64,000 bases of DNA from Xiphydria camelus (Eukaryota > Arthropoda > Insecta > Hymenoptera > Xiphydriidae), in the NCBI GenBank assembly GCA_963678675.1, contig OY783192.1:33263250-33327249 (forward strand), read 5' to 3'. A program made the position numbers and the translations under genes. Positions within the stretch are counted from its first letter, which is position 1; each line of letters opens with the position of its first letter. Of the stretch, positions 58,741 to 64,000 are shown one piece after another. The notes beneath the pieces are model-generated. The model saw only the letters and a program-made list of their open reading frames with translations. It was not told the DNA's origin and ran no database searches.

Positions 58741-59314
58741 TACAATGCTAAGCCGAACGTTTCTTCGTATGACTCGTCGAGTGATACGCTTACACTGCGC
58801 CGAGCGACGGTTTTCGTAACACTCAGAACCTCAAGTTGAGAGTGATGAAATAAAGCGTGTCGGCGTGGCGCGTAATTTTACCGCATCTCGATTTACAGAC
58901 TGCAACGAAGAGTTGGTTTAAAGAACCTAAAGATATAATCAATTTTAATCGAGTCTACTTTAAAGGAATTCGCACAGGCGATGCCGGACCTGCCTACACC
59001 GCTGATAGACGATTCGTTTCAGTACGTCGAGTACCGTTGATTAACCCGAGCGAACGCGAAGAAGTACACCCGACGCTCGCGGGTTAACTGTAAAGATCAT
59101 TGTGAAATGACCCCCTATGCGATAACAATCATCGAGCATTCCCATTCATGCCGCGGCCCGGAATCGCGCGTGGAGAGGCGTGACCGATTCCAAGTGCGAG
59201 GTGTCGACGTCCGGTAATTTCTTATTATGAGAGAACGCAGTCGTCAGATTTTTCCGCTGCAGTGAGCGGCGAATCGACTCGCGCATCGCGTCGTATACCG
59301 ATGCATCCTAAAGC
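58741..59314. other. Host noncoding DNA
   Basis: No recognised gene. The frame 58857-59087 (+) has no domain. Confidence 0.4.
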
Positions 59315-59490
59315 GGGCCACTCACGATACTGAAGCGCCGTACGATTTTATCGCATCCAACGAAATTGACCAGAATTTGACCGCGTGTAGCCGTGCGTCC
59401 AACGGAATCGTACGAATTTACCGCAGACAAATGAACCTGTCTGCTGCAGTACGATCCTGTTGTACGACGTCGCAGTATCGTGAGTGGCCC
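59315..59490. mobile_element. MITE with GGGCCACTCACGATACTG ends
   Basis: Perfect 18-bp terminal inverted repeat at 59315-59332 and 59473-59490, 176 bp in all. Inner repeats include cgtacgattttatcgc and gaatcgtacgaattt. No convincing target duplication, so the superfamily is unassigned. Confidence 0.8.
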
Positions 59491-59499
59491 ACTTGTTAC

Positions 59500-59590
59500 A
59501 CTCTCATGGTATTGAAACAATTGCACCGTGCGGTTCGCCGTATTAAACTTCACCGATGGTTGAATGAAGCAAATTTTTGTTCAGTGCAGA
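59500..59590. mobile_element. R6 MITE fragment
   Basis: Matches the right half of 37591-37740: ttgaaacaattgcaccgtgc, ggttcgccgtattaaacttc, accgatggttgaatgaagca. The left half is missing. Confidence 0.65.
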
Positions 59591-60240
59591 CTTTCAGCCG
59601 ATAAACGATGTGCTTTTCAATTAGAGTTCAGTTTTTTCTACGAGGTTATGCTGTAATCGATGTCTGTTGCTATCAGTTGATACCTATTATTTCAATTTAT
59701 TGTTTTATTAAACTCTCAAATTATTACTAATAAACTATATTCTAGTACTGAACAAGTCATTATAATTTTATAATGTGAAGAGCCCATACAAATACTACAG
59801 AATTGAATCAAAATATTTTTTTAAATCCAGCAATCATTTCTCTCAGTGCAGTATGGATGTAGGAATCCGCGTAAAAAAAGTATGGCCAAAGTATGGCAGA
59901 ATTCTGAGAAAAATTGAATCAAAAAAGCATGGCTACGAATCGTGCTTTTACAAGGTACAGGCAAGTCGAATAAATTTGACTTTTCAGCCGATATGAAAAA
60001 ACTGTCTGGCTGAAAATCTGGGATACTATCCGTAGCCATGCTTTCTTGATCCAACTTTCCCCAGACTTCCGCCATACTTTTCTTTTACGCGGACTCCTTC
60101 ATCCATGCCGCACTGAGAGATATAATTGCTAGAGTCAACAAATATATTTCTCGAGCCAAGAACACATGATCTTATAAATTGCCCAGACTTCCGCTACACT
60201 TTAGCCATACTTTTTGTTTACGCGAGAAGAGACGCGCAGC
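59591..60240. mobile_element. Composite of R3 ends and an inverted-repeat element
   Basis: An R3 right end (cagcaatcatttctctcagt) reaches 59850. An inverted-repeat element follows (gcagtatggatgtaggaatc, inverted at ggactccttcatccatgccg, to about 60112). An R3 left end (actgagagatataattgcta) then begins at 60114 and breaks into a second partial copy of the inner element (cccagacttccgctacactt). Host AT-rich DNA fills 59591-59790. Confidence 0.55.
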
Positions 60241-60853
60241 GTATCAGCTCGTCGTTATTCTCCCCCTCGACGGACCCAACGGTAAATTGAATAGTTATAT
60301 CCGATCCTGCGAAGAGTCCGTAGGCGCGACTTAATCCGCGCGCGCGGTCGTTGTTGATTAATGCTTTCGAATCGAATCACCCGGCAAGTGCATAATATCA
60401 AAGTTGTTAGCCGCGCTTCTCCATATAATCCCTCTACATGAGTTCTCCGCGCGCTGCGCGATATGATTGCCTCGAGGAATCGTCTCGCGTTTTTCTGCCG
60501 GTCGCTCCTGGGAATCGCGGCGGCGAGCCTCGGGATGAGCGGTTTTGCGAATGAGTAAAAAAGGGTACGAACGCGCATGCACGTTAGCGCCTGACGCGCG
60601 TGTACGGGCATAACGTATCGCGGGGATATCGAATGGTACGGTGCGAGAAAACGAGTGCCGATTCGCGTAGTCCCTTAATTAAACGCTCTCGCTTAACTAA
60701 GTCGATCGTTCCCCGCTAATTGGACTCGCCTGCTCCGCGCTTCTTGCGCTCCATCGGTCACACGACTACTTTATACGAGTATATGCACGCGCGATCGCAT
60801 ATGTTGGTGGTCCATGGGGTCGTGGATTTTTATTCAATTAAAATGAATTCGTA
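60241..60853. other. Host CpG-rich noncoding DNA
   Basis: Overlapping minus-strand frames (60255-60611, 60358-60582) lack recognisable domains. No gene supported. Confidence 0.4.
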
Positions 60854-61235
60854 CACTGAGAGAGATAATATCTAGTGCAAAAAAAAACATGCCTCGAATC
60901 AAAAATATTAGGATCTCAAAGGTTTTTCAGGTTGAAGAATATAATATAAATTCTTGATTTTCACAGGAATACCTTTGCCGGGGCAACACATTTTTACTGT
61001 GCAAGAAAAAACATTCTTAAGAAAATATATTCTTAGTTGAAAAATATATACATTTTTGACTCTTGAATACTTTTGTCGGAGCAAGAAATTCTCTCTACGC
61101 GAAAAAAATAATTACTCGAGGCAATCAAATATTTTTTACACGAAGAAAACCATAGCTTGATCATATAATTAGATATATCATGTTCTTGACGGAGGAAAGC
61201 ATTTTTTCTGGCATCAGCAATTATGCCTCTCAGTG
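60854..61235. mobile_element. MITE, family R3 (long copy)
   Basis: Ends cactgagagagataatatct and catcagcaattatgcctctc then agtg. The interior has aaaaccatagcttgatca, as in other R3 copies. A second end-like string (ctctctacgcgaaaaaaata) near 61091 suggests two R3 copies are joined. Confidence 0.65.
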
Positions 61236-61858
61236 ATACAAGGACATTCAGCGACACTTCGAAGAGTTTCCTCGGTTATTTTAAAGTCTTTCAGCCCTTC
61301 GCGAGTCCTGAATTAATGATACTCTTCTACAATCTCGGATATAACTACAAAATCCATTCGCTTCGTCGATATTCCCATTGACAAAGATCGACCGCGTTGG
61401 TTAAATGCGCAGCTTAAAAGACATTTTCCCAGGCCATTACTCGAGCTTAACGAAAGTCCAGCCGTAAGTACACATATATGCAATTGCAAGTCCCAATTAA
61501 TTGCCGCCGTAAGAATCCCACAATTGCGTCCCATCGAGAAGATAAGACGAAGAGAAGGTAACGAAAGAGCCGAGGAGGTCGGAGAGATCTGAAAGAAGCG
61601 ACGAATCTCGTTTCCCGTGTCGAGCCGCGCAGCGAAGTCTGTATCGGAAGTCGGTATCTGGACTGGCGAAGCTCTCTACGCGCGCGCGCTAATACTGCAT
61701 CGGATGCACCGTCAGCATCGACACGCTCATCGACGAGCGTCTAAACGCGCCGCACGGCAGTCGCATCAGGTTCGTGCGTTCTTTGAAGAACGCGGCAAAT
61801 TCTTCGACCTCGACCAGAGCCTCTCGACGTATTCGCGACTTGTGCACGCGTCTCTTAA
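61236..61858. other. Host noncoding DNA
   Basis: No gene recognised. A frame from 61617 runs into the following mobile element and is not supported. It ends with TTAA at 61855-61858. Confidence 0.4.
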
Positions 61859-62400
61859 GGTAGTTCTATCACCAGATGAAAGATTGCAGAAAAATTGTAT
61901 TTTTTGATATAATGTTTATCGAGCTATTATAGTGTTGATTTGTTATAATACAAAAAATGTGAAGACAGGTTACCGACGATTTTCACGAGAAAAATTGAAT
62001 TGAAAATGAGTTCTTAGGGCATAGCAAAGAAGGGGCCTTATTCTCATATTTCCATGACTTATATATATTACGGAAGATTTGTGACAAAAACCGTTTAACA
62101 TATTTCAGAAACAGTCGAAAAATTTAATGCTAAAGAACAGAAGGGCCTCACCGGTTAATTGGATGAAAAACGCGTAATAATTAAAATTGTAGATCTTGAG
62201 AATCTCGCTAACAAAGTGGATATAACTACCACATGCATCTTCTGAACTAAAAAATGGAAGAGTAATGCTGCAAATATTTCTTTCTTCTAGACTGATCCGT
62301 ATTATCAGTTATGAAGAAAAAAAAAATCTATTTCAAATTAATTTAGTCGGGCTTTTCTTACATATATACACCAAATACAGCCCTGCGTCATAGAACTACC
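61859..62400. mobile_element. TTAA-flanked nonautonomous element
   Basis: 542 bp with ends GGTAGTTCTAT (61859-61869) and ATAGAACTACC (62390-62400), flanked by TTAA at 61855-61858 and 62401-62404. The match extends a few bases further with mismatches (caccag / gacgcag). TTAA targeting suggests piggyBac-type mobilisation. No transposase frame. Confidence 0.75.
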
Positions 62401-62404
62401 TTAA

Positions 62405-63295
62405 ACGTCCGCGCATACATATCAAGAGACACGGTAGTGTCTCGCGGCATGTTCATTCAAGTCGTCAGAACGACGCCGCCAGCGCTGTCGCCGCGAGCAC
62501 CCGTGTATCTTTACAGGAAAAATGTCTGCCCCCTTCACCCCTCAATTTTAACATCGAATTTTCTCAATAAATATACGGTTATAACCAAAACTATGCTTAG
62601 TTACGCCATATAAATCGACTATTCTCTATCGATAGAGACCAGAGTAAATGTTGTAAGTTACATATTAACAGATATTTTTCCTTAGCAACGCGAAGCCACG
62701 CCCCTCGCGCCTCGAAAGTCGAGAATCCGATTTCTCGGGCGATATATATATGTCAAAATCTCACAAAAATTCCGCCTGTCTTCGGCGATATTCGGCCATG
62801 GTCGGAAATGTGTACACAGATGCGGCCACACGCATACGCCATCAAATGTATGTGAGAGTGTGTGAGAGAATATGTTTCTTGAATGTTTAGTTGTTTTTTA
62901 AAATTAATAAAATAATATTCCATTCGCGAAACGATTTCCCTCGCATTTTTTCGATCCTCGGACGCGCTTGTTAATTCAGTGTAATCGGAGTAGTGAATGT
63001 CAATAGTGGTGAATGTGACAGACGCTCCGTATAGTTTAATAATCGTTTGTATTTTTTTCGAATATCGAGATAGTGAACGGGTGCAGTGGTATTCTTCTCT
63101 CCAATGCCTGTGCATCAAGAAAGGAGCAGGAAAGGAGACGGTCTCAGAAGAATTGAAATCAGATAAGTTTAATTGCCATTTGACAGCTTTAACCTCACTT
63201 TCCATGGAAGGACAATATCTTTGTGTTTGTTCTATTTTTTGTTTTCAGGGTCATGCGAGCACGGGAAAAATCGAAGAAAATCAATCACCAACACA
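62405..63295. other. Host noncoding DNA, possible 5' region of a gene
   Basis: A TCAGT-type initiator (62977-62981, ttaattcagtgtaatcgg) precedes an open frame at 62997-63309. An acceptor-like ttttgttttcag ends at 63249. This could be a gene start but shows no recognisable domain. Confidence 0.25.
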
Positions 63296-63343
63296 AGCCG
63301 TGGCAGAATAGGAGATGAAATGGAACTGGATCACAATAATCAG
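63250..63343 (+). CDS. Possible internal exon, duplicated downstream
   Basis: After the acceptor ttttgttttcag (ending 63249) the frame encodes a basic stretch and then GRIGDEMELDHNNQ, followed by gtaattac, an acceptable donor. An inverted copy at about 63650-63780 encodes the related GRKVGDTIELDYNNE followed by the same gtaatta donor, so part of the difference falls at synonymous or conservative sites. Protein family not recognised. It could be an exon of a host gene or of a transposon; evidence is weak. Confidence 0.25.
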
Positions 63344-63410
63344 GTAATTACTTTATCACTATTTTTCTCTATCGATATATTTCCTCTTTCGTACTATTAC
63401 ACGTTCCGAT

Positions 63411-63986
63411 AATATACCGTCTTCCCGTACTGACAGTATACATGCATTTTACCTCCAATATGCCGGAATTAAAAATCTCTAGAACTCTGCGGTACAATGC
63501 CACGGTATGAATATCAGGTTCTACCGACATGACATGCTTCGACAAGGTCTGTATCAACTTTAGCGGTATATTAAGGGCACTGCACTAATCCTGTGGCACA
63601 TTTTTCTATCTGGGAAAGCATATTATTATGGTAGTACAGCTGTACAGCGTTCCGATAATATATAATTGGAACTTTTAATAATACGAAAGGGAAAATATAT
63701 CGATAAAGAAAAGATAATAAAATAATTACTTCATTATTGTAATCCAATTCTATCGTATCTCCTACTTTTCTACCACGGCTTTCCCAGATAGAAAAATGTG
63801 CCACAGGATTAGTGCAGTGCCCCCAATATAATGCTAAAGTTGATACAGACCTTGTCGAAGCATGTCATGTCGGTAGAATTTGATATTCCTACCGTGGCAT
63901 TGTACCGCAGAGTTCTAGAGATTTTTAATTCCGGCATATTAAAGGTAAAATGCATGTATACTGTCAGTATGGGAAGACGGTATATT
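63411..63986. repeat. Long inverted repeat with rearranged spacer
   Basis: Left arm 63411-63620 (aatataccgtcttcccgtac and on) and right arm 63779-63986 (gctttcccagatagaaaaat to ggaagacggtatatt) are near-complementary over about 208 bp. The spacer 63648-63778 is itself an inverted copy of 63298-63408, just upstream of the left arm, giving the order A-B-A'-B'. Confidence 0.8.
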
Positions 63987-64000
63987 TCTACATATTGGAG
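63987..64000. other. Window end
   Basis: Too short to interpret. The inverted duplication may continue beyond the window. Confidence 0.5.

Noticed and set aside
61617..61907. 96-residue plus-strand frame
   Set aside because: Runs from host DNA into the TTAA-flanked element, so it crosses an insertion boundary and is not a conserved gene.

Overview
This window looks like nuclear DNA of an insect, most likely a hymenopteran such as an ant. That is an inference. It rests on alternating GC-rich CpG-dense tracts and AT-rich tracts, short GT-AG introns, many (GA)n/(CT)n microsatellites and a dense load of short inverted-repeat transposons. I found no rRNA, tRNA, CRISPR array, operon or confidently recognisable host protein-coding gene.

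The centrepiece is a 15.33 kb near-perfect palindrome at 12835-28166. It consists of two 7665-bp copies of one DNA transposon placed back to back and separated only by the dinucleotide TA (20500-20501). Each copy begins CACTG and ends CAGTG, and TA also flanks the outer ends. Each copy has subterminal arrays of short TGTGTTA/AACACGTTT-type repeats and two divergently transcribed, intron-containing genes. The first encodes a transposase of about 864 aa with two N-terminal C2H2 zinc fingers and a CACTA/EnSpm-like (CMC superfamily) core. The second encodes a companion protein of about 555 aa. All reading frames join in phase across GT-AG introns and both copies translate identically. I saw only two mismatches between the arms, so this is a very young and possibly still active element. 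Each copy also carries two older nested MITEs.

The rest of the window is host noncoding DNA crowded with smaller elements. 1-12.8 kb: AT-rich MITE clusters (398-5038), a GC-rich promoter-like tract (about 5.0-7.2 kb) and further host DNA. 28.2-38 kb: several MITE families, including one inserted inside another with a TA duplication (33418-33659), and a TTAA-flanked piggyBac-type MITE (35509-35758). 38.9-41.3 kb: a terminal-inverted-repeat element filled with a 61-bp minisatellite (38948-40120), then a TTAA-flanked element (40232-41279) that contains a hAT-type MITE with a perfect 8-bp target duplication. 41.3-54 kb: more MITEs and hairpins, and a CCAAT/TATA promoter candidate near 45.08 kb. 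54.1-54.6 kb: an inverted-repeat element with a duplicated CRE/CCAAT/GC-box module. 55.9-57.3 kb: a second copy of the minisatellite element. 58-64 kb: more MITEs, a third TTAA-flanked element (61859-62400) and a rearranged inverted duplication (63298-63986) holding a possible exon.

The transposon genes are the only genes I can support. The short elements carry no transposase and must have been mobilised in trans.
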